Positions 1-12,415 of a DNA stretch of 64,000 nucleotides are shown piece after piece. The notes below the pieces were generated by a model. That model worked only from the letters and a program-made list of their open reading frames with translations. It was not told the DNA's origin and ran no database searches. Made by a program: the position numbers and the translations under genes. The DNA comes from Glossina fuscipes (Eukaryota; Arthropoda; Insecta; Diptera; Glossinidae): contig NW_023998440.1 of assembly GCF_014805625.2 (NCBI RefSeq), positions 2,454,993 to 2,518,992 of the forward strand, read 5' to 3'. How positions within the stretch are numbered: the stretch's first letter is position 1; every line of letters starts with the position of its first letter.

Positions 1-128
1 GCACCCGATGGTAGTGTCACTTCAGTAGAACGACGAACGAATTCCAAACTAAAGAAGTGCTATCAAAACTTTAGAAAAACACGAGAAGAATGTAATGATG
101 CTAAGATTTACATCTCACAGCAACTATA
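1..128 (+). CDS. Candidate 3' part of a host coding exon, cut by the window edge
   Basis: Frame 1 is open from the first base for 42 codons, with mixed, non-repetitive composition (begins APDGSVTSVERR, charged middle, ends YISQQL). It is followed at 129-134 by GTAAGT, a perfect 5' splice-donor hexamer; if used, the exon ends in phase 2 just before an in-frame TAG. I do not recognise the peptide. A dispersed repeat starts about 12 bases downstream, as expected for an intron. An open stretch this short is not rare by chance in this DNA, so this is a candidate only; transposon coding sequence is the alternative. Confidence 0.3.
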
Positions 129-140
129 GTAAGTCTGCGC

Positions 141-225
141 AGGTGTATGCAACACCCAGAAGGATTTGGGATAGATTCACCTTTCACTATACCCGATCAA
201 TTTAGAATCACGTCTGGCCATCTTG
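141..225 (+). repeat. Dispersed repeat, head fragment
   Basis: Carries the head motif of the family, GTATGCAACACCCAGAAGGA, followed by a weakened GATCAATTTAGAATC and TCTGGCC where better copies read GATTCA...GTCTGTCC. The rest of the element is not recognisable downstream. Confidence 0.55.
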
Positions 226-1599
226 CCTTGGTTTGTTGTATTCAACCCAGAGACAACAATTATTTTTACATTTTGATGACGAAATTTAGTTCACTGGTAT
301 TGAAAATTCTTTCAAGCCATATAACGTCTTATTTTGAAAATCCTTTATATGAATAAGCGAACTGGTACAGGCCATTTGATAGTGGGGACTGTAGTGTTTT
401 CCCTTGCTTAAGCATGGGAATTAAAGTTGAATGCATTGAAGTTAATGCGAGTGGATGCGAATCAGTCTCTTCCCCTAAAAAAGCAGTCAAATCTCATTGC
501 GATTCTCCTGTAGTGCCCTTTAAAACTGAACGAAATATACAAACCACACGTATTTATTCTGGCATGTTTATCTTCTCCAGTTACTTTCCTTTTCATCTGA
601 TAGGTAGAACTTGTCCTTTACGTCGTTATAGGTAGTTTTGAAAGCAATATTGCTCTAATTTCTTACGTGAATCTTGTATGTGCTTTTTTAGGTTTTTTTA
701 AAAAACGATCACGGTAAGTTTACCATATGTAGATTTAATTGCTTTTAGTAAATTTAAAGTTACTGCTTTCCCATATGTATATTATATAACAAATCCCCAC
801 AGTTTCAAATAGGGTTTCCCATAGGATCCAGAGAAGAAACGGTGTATTTGGGGTAGTGTTTTATAATGCATTAACGCTTAATTGATATCAAAAAGCGCTG
901 TTGTCGTAATAGATTCTAAATTTTCAAAATTCAAGTCCGTATGAATTCCATAGCAAAAAAACGCATCCGAAAATGTGACAGCAGCTGTTATAACTTACAA
1001 TATTTCCTTTTTTAGTTATAATATGGCGTTTAAATTAAAGATGACTTCACTTATATGAAACGTAATCTATTTCACTTAAAATCGGAGTTAATTCGAATCC
1101 CATAAACATATGATTTTGATTGTCACGTAAACATATGGTGAATAAAAAAACTAAATGAAAATTTAAAGAAATGTATTGACAAGTCGAAGAATAAACGTCT
1201 TTTTCTTCTCATTGTCTGTACGTGAGGCGCTTCCTATAAGTAGGGTCTTTACACCCATATAATTTAAGAGGAAAACTTTGGAGTGAACACTGTCAACTTG
1301 TCAAGAAATAAAAGTAGTCGTTCCGCCCCCTGTCTTGCACTGCTTATGCTAATGGTTGTACTACAAGTTGGCAACACCAGAAAGAAGTTCGTGATACAGT
1401 CGTCGTTTATTATAGCGGCCGATTTAGAATCATTTTTTCGACAAATTTAAGCTATTCTGTTCCTTTGGACTTTATACCGTGTAGATCTGCTTAATAAACC
1501 CCATTCGATGAAGTAAGACTTCATATAATAACAAAATGTAATTTTTAGTAATTTATGAGGGGAATTGGTGAAGAATTATAAATCTTGGTTAAAAAGAAT
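226..1599. other. AT-rich DNA, nothing recognised
   Basis: Short open frames occur at 147-356 and 414-635, but the first runs through the repeat head and neither has recognisable content. No RNA gene, inverted repeat or known transposon motif was seen. Confidence 0.5.
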
Positions 1600-1765
1600 A
1601 ATTTCGCTAAATCTAGACTACGCTTGTTCAGGTTTTGGGTGATTTGTCATGTAAGGGTATCTACGAGAAGGGTGCCTTTAAATAAGAGCAAGCTACAATT
1701 ATTGGTATTTTATTAGGACCATAAATGAAGAATGATGTTAAGCGAAATGGTGCAGGTCCGCCTTG
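1600..1765 (+). repeat. Dispersed repeat, 3' terminal fragment (second subfamily)
   Basis: The stretch ending GTTAAGCGAAATGGTGCAGG resembles the 3' ends at 42966 (AAGTGAAGTAGTGTAGGG) and 57295 (GCGAAGTGGTGTAGGG). An upstream AAGGGT...CCTTTAA segment also matches the copy ending at 57295. Only the 3' part remains. Confidence 0.45.
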
Positions 1766-1844
1766 CAATGCTCTATTTGCTTCTGCTATTTGCTACGGCC
1801 ACCGAGCGAATAGCCACCCAGATGCAAACTTGACATCTTCTGTC

Positions 1845-2225
1845 AAGTAAATATTCTTTTGATCAGCATTAAATTGTGAATCACATTAAGTGCGTCCCTC
1901 TGTCCGCTTATGATGAACATTGTTTCGTTCGCAAAAATTAAGGACTTCAAATTTTGCAGACGCTTTAGAAATTTTTATGCCCAATTTGCTAAATTGGCCA
2001 AAAGGCACGCCTTCCATGCAGCATAAACTGACCTTACTGTCTGAATTTTTTGCATACTACTCATAAACTACAACAGATACCACAATGTATATTCTACGAA
2101 AAAGGAAATGTCGGCCACACCCATCCAATAGTATAGAATATGCAAATTTTGTTTTTCGTTTTCTAGGAAATGGGTCCTGGGTATAAAAAATTCGCCGACA
2201 GCTGAGTGTAATTTTCTTACTTGTT
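1845..2225 (+). repeat. Dispersed repeat, interior and 3' end
   Basis: Starts near TTGATCAGCATTAAATTGTGAATC, then the CCCTCTGTCCG core, then ACTCATAAACTACAACAGATA, which is nearly shared with 61209 (ACTCATAAGCTACAGCAGATA), then CGGCCACACCC, and ends with GGGTATAAAAAATTCG and TTTTCTTACTTGTT. The end matches the copies at 15.7, 48.9 and 62.0 kb. The head is missing. Confidence 0.65.
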
Positions 2226-4677
2226 TCTAGTTCATTTTATGGGGAAGCACACAAGCGATTTTAGAACAATGCTGCATTACCGACTGTTAACTTATGACCA
2301 AAAAATCGAGCTAAGGCCTGTTTTTCCTTTTGGGTAAATAGAATTTTAACGTAATTTTAGTGAATTTGAGATTTTTCTTTGATTCCATTTAATATTTTCT
2401 ATATAACGATTTCGTTTGAATATGGCTCAGCTCTATTCGGCAAGCGATATATTAAGTTGCGACGTCTTCCCACCCATTCTAGACGCCTTCGTTAAAGACG
2501 ACATTAGGAAGTCGAGAATTAAATTCATATCTAGATTTGGATGAAAAGGACGACCCATTGATGAACAGAGCCGTTTGTGATTTCCCACATGATCATTTAG
2601 GAGAATTCTCAAATCTTCAACCATTGGGATATCAAGCTGGTAACTGAATCAACTTTGAAAATGATTGCAACTCACTCAGTAATGACTTCACTAGCAGTAA
2701 AAATGAAATGCGTTAAAAATAAGCATAAGGTTTTACGTCCATTGTTTATATGGAACGGAAACATTTTGGAGAAATTCGCCATCGATTCGTAGAAAAAGTT
2801 CAAAGTGCAATCGGCAAGTTCCTAGAAGTTTTGACAAATTGCTATTCGGCAAAAAATGTACAATGTTCGCCTAGACATGAAAAGTGTTTATCTTCAGTCA
2901 CTGTTGGCGAACCCTATTTCCTGCCGTTAAAAGTATGTTAGCTACAATTAACAGTATTCTTTAATGGATTTTGACCTCGGGTACTTTGTATGCATTTTCG
3001 AAAACGTAAAACAAAGAAGCAGAATTACATAAGACTACACTTTTAATTCCATTCACATGCACATACAGTTACCAACAAAACATTTGCAAAGTAATTATTA
3101 CACTGCCACGACTAATACATAAGGCAAAGTCTTAAAGGACAACTTCTACAAATACCGCACACGTCATTGCCTCACTATTATTGTAATAAAATATAAGAAA
3201 AATAAAACTTGTTGTTTCCAGAAAAATATAATTAACAGTTATTTTATCCTAAACTGTATTAACACGTATCACCTAAAAGCAGTTAAAATAAATAAGAAAA
3301 AAATAATAGAAGAAGCAAGTAACATATGTAAAATAATTTAACACAACATGGGCAAGATAAAACAACGACAAATAAAAGAAACTCTTTTTTTGTTTCAGTT
3401 CGGTTCGACATTGTCGGCTCTCTATTCCAGTCAAGTCTCTACTCTTGATACGAATGTTAGCTACGTTTCTAGGTATAATTGCGTAAGCCAGACGCATTAA
3501 TTTTAAAATCTGGGGTCGTAACCACGAAAATGAGATGAATTGATTGGTTTTTTCAGGATTGCTTCAGCGAATGCTTTTCTTGGTGGTTCATGTCTAATTT
3601 TTCACTTGGTCTCAAAATTTCAATTTTTTATCGTAACTTTTGAGGCCTGTGCAAATTTTTGCAGCGTTGAAGATGTTGAAAGTTTTTTTTTGTATTTTAA
3701 TAACTGTGGACGGCTCTCGTCATTTTTGTTACTCGTTGTAAGAACACAAGTCAGAAATATGGAAGAGGACAGGACACTAACGATTGTCTTGCACAAATAA
3801 AGAGCATGTAACGCACACCTTCTCTTTTTTCACTATATATGTAAGGAGAATGAGGTTCATCATCCCCTTGAAGGGCATTTGAAAGAGCTACCGCATCGAC
3901 CCTTTCGTTGTAGGCAAGTCTGCGTGATCGATAAAGCCTTTGAGTTAGAAGGACTAAAAACAACTGTTTCTATTAGGAACACTGCCGGCTGTTCATATAT
4001 CCTCAGTATTGAATGTTCTTAATGATGAGTTGAAGAGGTTCTTCAGTTGAGAACCTTTGGCAGTCTGAGACTTAAAATTTTTTGTATACGTAACTTATAG
4101 AATCTCCAATATATGCTTAGGAACTATGGCGCGTCAAAAAAATTCTTATAAGACTTTTATTCACTCCCATTTATATTTAATGATCTGATGACGACGAGAG
4201 TGCCAGTAGAACATTGCTCTACGTTTCTATACATAATTTGATCCTAAAATACATTTATTTTGGAAGGAGTGAGCGGTTTTACTAAAGGCCATTGACTCAA
4301 TGCAATGCCTGGTGGTAACATGAACATACAGTTGTGTGTAACTAATAGGGTTAAGTTGAAGAAAAGCATTAAAGTTGGGAACAATTTTAAAAATGAACAA
4401 GAATTTTATGCTGAAAGTTTTCTTTCCTCTTTTTTGCTTCTTTCCATGTTTTAATCATTCGTGGAAATTCTTTTAAAAAATTTTCTTTAATTGTTTTTCT
4501 ACGTCCCTTAGGATAATATGGTAGGCATGTATATGTGCACACACATTGCATGTTAAAATGTTAAAACATAAAAGCAAAAGAACACTAGCCAACAACCAAC
4601 ATTTTCCACACATTCCTCCGACCTCTTATACAAGGAATATGTTGCATATGTTTAAAAGTGGAGTTTTTTGTCGTTAT
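2226..4677. other. AT-rich DNA, nothing recognised
   Basis: Two small frames of ordinary composition (2433-2624 minus, 2750-2941 plus) were read and not recognised. Neither has a convincing start context or splice sites. The remainder is low-complexity AT-rich sequence. Confidence 0.45.
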
Positions 4678-4734
4678 TGTTTTTTCATTCTTTCTTTCTT
4701 TTTTTTTTCTTTTTTTTCTTTTCTTTTTTTTTTT
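4678..4734 (+). repeat. Polypyrimidine (T-rich, CTTT) tract
   Basis: About 57 bases of T with scattered C. It creates spurious Phe/Ser-rich frames on the plus strand. Confidence 0.9.
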
Positions 4735-4808
4735 GACTACTTACACTGCATTCAGAGACCATAACTCTTCTTCTTGCTATGTTCTGTTATTATTCTTGCT
4801 ATTGTTCC

Positions 4809-4828
4809 TGTTGTTGTTGTTGTTGTTG
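4809..4828 (+). repeat. (TTG)n microsatellite
   Basis: Six to seven TTG units, which read as poly-Gln on the minus strand. A short CA/CG alternating stretch follows near 4950-4972. Confidence 0.9.
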
Positions 4829-4833
4829 CTCCA

Positions 4834-7800
4834 GTGTCACAAGTTGGTTTGATTTTGATTTATTACCAGTGTTGACAGATGGTATTTCTAAATGTCCATT
4901 ACTTGTGTATATGTAGTCGGCGTATATAAAAAAACACAAACATATGCAGACACACACGCGCGCGCGAGCGTATGTAGCATATGTGTTTGTAGGAGCAAAA
5001 TTCACATTCGTATATACAAAAGTCATAGCAGAATGACTTAATGTTATATATCTTGCAATTGCATTTTGCTTTTTTGTACCGTTATGTTTAAAAAAAAAAA
5101 ATTAAATCAAGAAAAAAATGAAAAGAAAATTGGAAAAAAACTGCAGGAAGTTGACAGTTTACACCGTATGTCTGATTGAAGTATAGTGTTTGGTTTGGCA
5201 ATTTTAAAAATCTAACGATTTATGTTCGTCGTAAAGGTAATGCCAGCATGTTTTTGGTCTTAGACAAATATCAAATTCTTAGTGTAAGTAGTCCTTGCCG
5301 ACATTTGTATGTAGAAAAAAAAAATACGTATTTAAAAATTTTTTTTTTTTTTGTTTTTCAATGACGCCCGTAGTAGATTTGGCAGATTTCAGTCGTTTAG
5401 ACATATGTGTTGAACAGTGCTACGAAAAGACGAGTATAGTGATTTTGCTATTCTGTTAGCAGAAATCAAAAGTAGGAGGTCTTAGGTAGATACCATAAGT
5501 ATATATGTAAATTTGATCGTGATCTTTTAAGCTGTTTTAAGGACTCTTCTTTGCCCCTGTATGTGTTCTACGAATTTCTGAAAAAAGTTTAAACTTTTGT
5601 TATTACACGGGTAACGCTTACTTATAACAGTAGCTAAACAATTTGAACAGATTGAAGAGATTTGCAGCCAGCGAGGAATTCCCACTTACGAACAAAGGAA
5701 TGCATCTACTACTTCCGCAATAAGAGAACTTACGAAAAAAATTACTTGGACAGAAGGACACACGAGGTAGGTGGGATGATAGATGAAAATTATACGGACG
5801 CATCATCATCGAGGATATACACCCGCAGAAAAGGACGGACGGATGGGCAACTAGTAGAAGGACACATATTCTTAGGCCAACGCGTGTCTAGATAAATCGG
5901 TATACGCTCGAGAAAAGATAATCAAATGAATATCGAATTGATGCTGACAAAGATTAGGACCATTCCAAGTAAAATTCCACGTGAGTACTGAATGTGATGA
6001 GAATTGAGCATTTCAAGCAAGTGCTTGTGCCCTGCAGCAGTGGCCGTGACTGTAGCGGGTACTTACTTGCCGTTTAGCCAGATACCCACTGTTACACGTA
6101 TAAGACGTATCCCGTTAGTAATTGAGACGTAGCGCAAACTAGACAAAAGATATTAAAATTTCTTTGACTGTAATAGCTAATGTTGTAACGATTTCACTTT
6201 AGGGATCCCCCTTCTATAGCCGGGGTATACTCAGGGCTACTCCCAGGCGTTAGTTGTAAGAAAATTTATTGTTTGAGAAGACCTTTTACTGGTTGTTTGA
6301 TTCGGTTAATAATTAAATACAGAATGATACACGTGCGTGGTAGGGAAAAAAACCAGCATAGCAAGTATGCCGCGAAGCACCGCTTTGATGATATACCGAA
6401 CAAAAACACCGTTCTGAATACCGTTTGAAGGATTACCTTATGCGTAATCTGCAATGCATGTAGATATTGTTCAGCGCACTGTCAGTCCAGCTTACTCCAG
6501 GGATATATTCTTCAGACCGAAGAATGATTGACAGTCCTATTGCACGAAACAGCCAATCATCACCGTTCTGAATAAATAGTTGCTTGCCAGCTGCTTTCTG
6601 TTCGACTGCACTCTCGCTACGCTGCTAACATAGATCTGAGAGAGAGATAACTTGAGGTGAATTGCTGATATACGATGTTGTGTATTACTAACGGTAAGTG
6701 TGTCTCTCCACATTTGCATTTTGCTGTTGTCAAGAAGATTTAAGAAAATTTCCATGACGTCAGCGATCCAAACTGGTTCTTAATATCCAAACGCTCTGTG
6801 TGTGCATGGCTATGTGCACACAAAACGGCTTTATTGTACATTTTGCAAATGTGGAGATAGACCTCCTACAGCAATTATCCCAGCATGTGAGATCAGTAAT
6901 AGAAGTGAATTATGAGCATGAGAGTGTAGGTATATTAGAGTATTATAGAATATATGGCATGGATTTATATGGCAAGGGATGTATGTAAAAATATAAGTAT
7001 ATGTAAGTATAGGGACATATTACAAGATTTCACAAGATATGTAAGTATGCGTATATGTACAAACGCAAGTGTAGTAAATTAATATATATATAAATGTAAC
7101 TACGGTGTATACAAAAGAGTAAGGGAGCGATCGCTTCCTTACAATGTACATCCAACGTTTGATCTCTTTATATTAGAGGTGCATTTTCTGATAAAACGGT
7201 TTTATTATTGCAATACTGTGTTGCGGTTTAATTTTATTAGATCTCAATTTTTTCCAATTTTCTTTACGCTTTGCGCTGCTTCGCTTATGTCATAACTTAA
7301 TCACCACTGCTAGAATGTCCATTTCGGTCAAGCCTGACTATGCACTTTAACTTTTCTAGTAGTTAGCGAATCTTTTAATTCATGGCTACCATCTAATCCT
7401 TAACAGATGGATTTATTAATTTTTTATTATTTTCTCAATTAAGACCTCATTACATTGCTGAACCCCTTTTTATCTTAACGTTCAAAAATTGAACTGTCAA
7501 AATAGCTAAAGATTTATTACCTCCCAATTCACACTTTAAATGACTACACACAATAAGCTCCCACTTACTTGCATGCAATGTCCATAAGTCAATGCCAACA
7601 CCATTGCACCTGTTTAGTGAACAAAGAGAAAAAAGCTGAATACTTTTGTACCATTTGCTGGATAAAATATTTTTTCTCCCTTTCATTCCTTTTTTCTCCA
7701 CTGATACCTTTTTAAATACTCTTAGCTTCGAATTACCGAAGAATATAAACGATTTTTCACCAATCACCAAAAAAAACAGAAAAATTTGTATATGATTTTA

Positions 7801-10751
7801 ATGCTTATATGAATCAATACATCGAACTTGTGACTTCAATGATTAGGATAAATTGTTTGTATATACATACATATTTGTAGTTCTCCAAAGGAAAGGAATA
7901 ATTTTTGCGTGATATTAACTTTCCCAGTTTAAACAATTCAGATTTATTATTATAGAAAGTCTGCGAAGAGCAAGGTAAAGTTTCAAAAAAATGTTTTCCC
8001 TTTAATTCTATTTAAGGCATGTCCTAACAAACAAGTCTTTGTAGCGACTGAAACTGACGACGTTTAACACCTTTAAGAGACTGGTACTATTCGATAAATT
8101 TATGAGTCGCCAATGGCATAATTGTGCTGATCCTCAACTAGTTTTTTTATAAATGACCTTTGTAATGTTGGTCACAAACACATCCGGGATCGTAGATATT
8201 CATGTGAATAATTGAACTACTATCAGAGGTCTCCTATGCCAAAATTGCCTTTAGAAGGCCTCTCAGTTTAAATGATAGCAAACACCATTTTCTTGTTGAA
8301 AATTGATCATCTACGATGAAAATAGCACAGCTCCTTCCCAAGCAAGCGTCTCATTTCCATTTTGGATTACATTGTCGAACTTGTGTTTGTTTCTTTTGTC
8401 ACTTTAACACTTTTTTTTACGGATCGTCACTCGGATCTCCTGCACGTATACAAAACGTGGGGGTGATCAGGAAGAACAAACAAAAAACTAGGCTTACTGC
8501 ATGACACTAGACATAGCTGTGGCTACACGTCTATCGTAATTAAGGAATCTTCGACAGCAGTGGGAACTAAGCCCAGGTGCGCAAGTTGAGTTGATAGCTA
8601 CGTTTCTTACCTACTAGCATATGCATTACGGCTTAAATTAGAAACAATCTTTGTCGCTATAAAAGTCATTTCATTTGATATTATTTCCACCATAGATGAG
8701 AGGTTTGCAGCAATTTTCAAAACGTGCACCTTCAAATGTACGCTAACCAATTAGCCAAGGGGATAGGATAGGGGATATCACCAATTGGTTTTCTTATGTG
8801 TCTCGTTCCGGCCATCTTTATGAAGTCAATTGAATATTTCTTCACGTAGTTTTAATTAGATAAGGAAAGGTTGCTTTAGGGAACAAAGTTCAAATCTCCT
8901 CTCCTGAATAATTTTGTTGATTTCATTCATTTTTGAAAAAGGAATTTAAAAAATAATAAATCTTATTAATATATAATACTGAAAATCGAAATATGCAGCA
9001 TAATTTTGGGCCAAAATTTAAGCAAGATTATAAAGTATATTTTTAGATAGAGTAAATATTTCCTTTAATACCGGTCAATTCAGGCTGCCTAACAATAATA
9101 TGTATTAAAAAAACTTTTTGGGCAAACGTAAGAAAAACGAATATTCACTAACCAGAAATAGAAAACCTGAAAAGGTCTGAATCTATTAAAATCATTTTAG
9201 AAAAGAGCAAAAAAAAATAAAAATAAAAACGATGAACTTCATCCTTAAACTTCTACGTAAAACAACAAACAATTGTAACAATGAAATACACAACCGCTAT
9301 TGTGTACCGACAAACTCATAAGGCGAAGAGAAAATTGGTAACAAACATAATACTTGTGTCTACGTAGTCTATTGTTACTTCCCCGCCCGCACATACACAT
9401 ACATTCGGAAAAGAATTTTTCTTCATGTGACCCTTTTTCGTACTAGATGTTCACACTTTCCAGGAGTGACTTTGCAATAGCAGAAGCATTGACAACTCAA
9501 TTTTGCTAAGGTCGCTAGAAAAACTATAAGATAAAAAGCAATCGAACAAAAGAACAAGTTTCATAAGAACATGTAGAAAAATGTGCTTCGCTGTAAACAG
9601 TTGCAATGTATGTACATTTATATATACGTTATACTATATATATAGGGGGATTGAGAAAAGTTCCAACATTTCATGGCCAGGATATGAAGTTTGATTTGGC
9701 GTAAATCCTGTTGTAAATGAAAGAAGATGCATTGTCCTCATATATTGGCTGATAGCTAAGGTATATCCCTGCTCACATAGACCTTCGCACATACATGAAT
9801 ACATAAAGTAATATAACGTCGAAAAAGAAAAATTACAGAGCGTTGTACATAGAAACTAAAAAAGAAGAAAAAGAACTATGGAGATATATATGTGTATGCT
9901 ACAAAACCGTAAAGTCATAGTAAGAAAGGCAGAGCTACGATTCCAAATCCATATCACAGCAAATTGAAGAGCTTTGTACGAATTCACAAGGGTTTTTATT
10001 ACATGGAATATTTTTCCACAAGTATTTTCCGCTTTCCTTCTTCCATTGCGTCTTTACACGCGGAATGAATGCTTTTTGTAAAAGTTCTCCTTTCCTATCG
10101 TTGACTTCATTTTCCAGAAATGAAAATAAAACTAAAAAAAAATAAAACATAAACCGAGAAAAAGTAATTGAAAATTATTTTCTTCTCTAGCATTAAATAT
10201 AATGGCTTATGAACAAATTGAAGTGTTAAAGATGGAAGTTTTACGACGAAAGCAAAAAAAAATCCATCTAATGAAAATAAATAGCAGAGCATGATAGCAA
10301 GAGAAAAATTTACAACTCTGTTGTATGAGATATATGTTCAAGTCTTAGGTAATTATATAATTAAAAGTTATTATAATATTTAGTATAAAAAAAAATCAAA
10401 ATCTTGTGTTCATTTTACTGTTAGAGCTTCTCCAGAAACAAAAACAAAAAATTAAACTTCGAGAAAACAAGCAAAGCTAATAACGGGAGACCTCTCACCT
10501 CTCAAAGTTTAATATAATCACTTGCGTTGATTAAGATGAGGGTTAACTGCTATCTTCTCGGTCCGTTTCGTTAAAACATACTCACATACCCTCACTAAGG
10601 ACGTATAATAATCGAAAGTGGGTAAGCAATAGCAAAGAGTTAGATAGGCGAAGAATGTCACAAGTAATACAACGGATGGCAAAATTGCTCTAAGCTCACT
10701 GAAGCTAGTAAGATTACACACTGTTCAATTATATCGACTATGAGAAGGAAA
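4834..10751. other. Long AT-rich stretch without recognised genes
   Basis: Read on both strands without finding a known protein, tRNA or transposon terminus. Frames such as 5662-5895 (+) and 7450-7770 (-, 106 codons) have no recognisable motif. At 6200-6760 the DNA is more GC-balanced and ACCGTTCTGAATA occurs twice (near 6409 and 6560), which could mark an old unidentified repeat. Short direct repeats and AT runs make up much of the remainder. Confidence 0.4.
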
Positions 10752-10753
10752 TA

Positions 10754-10781
10754 TTAGTTTGGGGAAAAAGAAATCCATTAT
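10754..10781 (+). repeat. mariner left terminal inverted repeat
   Basis: 28 bp identical to the reverse complement of 11988-12015. The TA immediately outside (10752-10753) is the target-site duplication. Confidence 0.96.
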
Positions 10782-10938
10782 ATTTTCGGTAGATGACTGC
10801 ACTGACAGATTTCTCGTAAAGCATCGATCAAACAATTTCAGATTTATGCTCGTTGGAAAGGTGACATTTCGCAGTAAAAAAAATTCTTTTGCTTTTTTTT
10901 GTTTGGTGCATTCAGTTGTGAGTTACAGCGTGTTAAAA

Positions 10939-11962
10939 ATGGAAGTGAACAAAGAGAAAACTCGGTACATTTTACAGTTTTTCTTTGACAAAGGCGAAAA
11001 TGCAAGCCAGGCGGCTAAAATTGTGAATGGTGTTTATGGTTCCGATACCGTAACAGCCAATTATGTGCAATTTTGGTTTCGTAGATTCCGTTCAGGAATT
11101 TTTGATGTTAAAGATGCACCTCGCACAGGTAGGCCAGTCGTCGAAAATGTCGATAAAATCGGAGAAATGATCGAAGTTTACCGGAGAAATGATCGAAGTT
11201 TATGTTAGCAGTCGTAACATCGCCCAAGAGCTAAAAATCGATCATAAAACAGTTTTAAACCATTTACACAAAGCTGGATTCAAAAAGAAGCTCGGTGTTT
11301 GGGTGCCACACCAATTAACAGAAAAAAAACATGATGGATCGAATTTCCATCTGCGAAGCCTTGGCCGAACGGAATGAGATAGACCCATTTCTTAAACGAA
11401 TGGGGACATACGATAATCCTGTGCGGAAACGATCGTGGTCAAAGAGCGGTGAAGCACCTCAAACGGCCAGGAAGTTTTTGCTATGCATTTGGTGGGACTG
11501 GAAGGGGATTATTTATTATGAGTTGCTTCCATATGGCCAAACGCTAAATTCTGATCTCTACTGTCAACAACTGGGCCGTTTGACGATAGCGATTGACCAG
11601 AAACGCCAGAATTGGCCAACAGGAGAGGTGTCGTGTTCCACCAGGACAACGCTAGGCCACACACATCTACAGTGACTCGCCAGAAACTTCGGGAGCTTGG
11701 TTGGGAAGTTTTAATGCATCCGCCATACATTCCGAACTTGGAACCTAGCGATTATCGTCTTTTTCTTGCATTGCAAAATTTCTTTAATGATAAAAAATTG
11801 GAATCTAGGGAGGATTGTGAAAATCTACTACTAGAGTTTTTTGCAAATAGAGACCAGGACTTCTATGAGAGAGGCATTTTGAAGTTACCTTTAAAATGGC
11901 AACAAATCATACAACAAAACGGTGCATATTTGACCCAAATCGGACAATCCGGAGCATGTTAA
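10939..11962 (+). pseudogene. mariner transposase, frameshifted
   Basis: The ATG at 10939 starts the family-typical N-terminus (MEVNKEKTRYILQFFF); an upstream TTG-initiated extension is not needed. The helix-turn-helix region has the mariner features WFRRFRSGIFD and RTGRP. A period-22 tandem duplication (11160-11202) shifts the frame, and the original frame stops at 11206-11208. The sequence continues in a second frame (WVPHQLTEK) to an A-run near 11325, where one extra A shifts it again. The third frame (RKRSWSK, LLCIWWDWKGIIYYELL) lacks the segment that normally carries the first catalytic Asp and a short piece before ARKF. A one-base loss near 11606 moves to the last frame, which keeps HQDNARPH (Asp codon 11645-11647) and PSDY (Asp 11750-11752), 34 residues apart as in D,D34D mariners, and ends GQSGAC-stop. 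Confidence 0.95.
11160..11202 (+). repeat. 22-bp-period tandem duplication inside the transposase
   Basis: A 21-bp unit, CGGAGAAATGATCGAAGTTT plus A, occurs at 11160-11180 and again at 11182-11202. Because 22 is not a multiple of 3, the duplication throws the reading frame and accounts for the first break in the transposase. Confidence 0.9.
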
Positions 11963-11987
11963 ACAAAGTCCTGAAGTTCATATAAAA

Positions 11988-12015
11988 ATAATGGATTTCT
12001 TTTTCCCCAAACTAA
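11988..12015 (-). repeat. mariner right terminal inverted repeat
   Basis: Perfect 28/28 complement of the left end, followed by TA at 12016-12017. It lies 25 bp beyond the transposase stop codon. Confidence 0.96.
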
Positions 12016-12284
12016 TATTATTGGAGCCTTTTCCGCAAAACTATTCACCGCAACTATGTATAGATGTATGGTTTGGGCATCGCACGTTTTCATACCGCAT
12101 CGGTTCTTCATAAATAATGCTGCGTTAACTTAAGCCATATTTCTCAGCAAGCCCTCTAATCCCTTCATCCAGCTTTTTTACCATCGTTTTGTTCCGATCG
12201 AAAAGGTGCACCATTATTGAGAAATTCATTTTGTAGATGAAAGTGAACAGAAATGAATTATTTAGGAGGAAGTTCTCTGTTGGT

Positions 12285-12415
12285 GTAACACGATGACGGC
12301 TGGAAAGAAGAAAAAATGGAAAAAGATATATAGAGAGATGGTCGCAGCCTCGTGTGGGGTCTGCTACGACCAAAGTAAAGTCTACAGCATTGAATCCGTT
12401 TCAAGACCTGAATAA
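12285..12415 (-). mobile_element. SINE copy, partial
   Basis: Read on the minus strand: a degraded B-box region (GGATTCAATG), then GTAGACTTTACTTTGGTCGTAGC, then CACACGAGGCTGCGACCA and a CTCTCT/TTTCTTTC stretch. The same order occurs in the copies at 32.3 and 40.2 kb, but here the A-box end and about 60 bp between the two body motifs are missing. Confidence 0.6.

Larger units (their letters stand above)
10754..12015 (+). mobile_element. mariner DNA transposon, complete ends, broken transposase
   Basis: A 1262-bp element with perfect 28-bp terminal inverted repeats (start TTAGTTTGGGG), flanked on both sides by the TA target duplication (10752-10753 and 12016-12017). Length and TA target are typical of mariner. 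The single coding region lies on the plus strand and is interrupted by frameshifts and small deletions, so this copy cannot make active transposase. Its ends look intact, so it could in principle move if transposase were supplied in trans (inference). Conserved residues resemble the mellifera/irritans group; that assignment is from memory of the family. Confidence 0.96.

Noticed and set aside
10759..10938. TTG-initiated extension of the mariner ORF to the element's left end
   Set aside because: Begins inside the terminal inverted repeat; the family N-terminus starts at the ATG at 10939.
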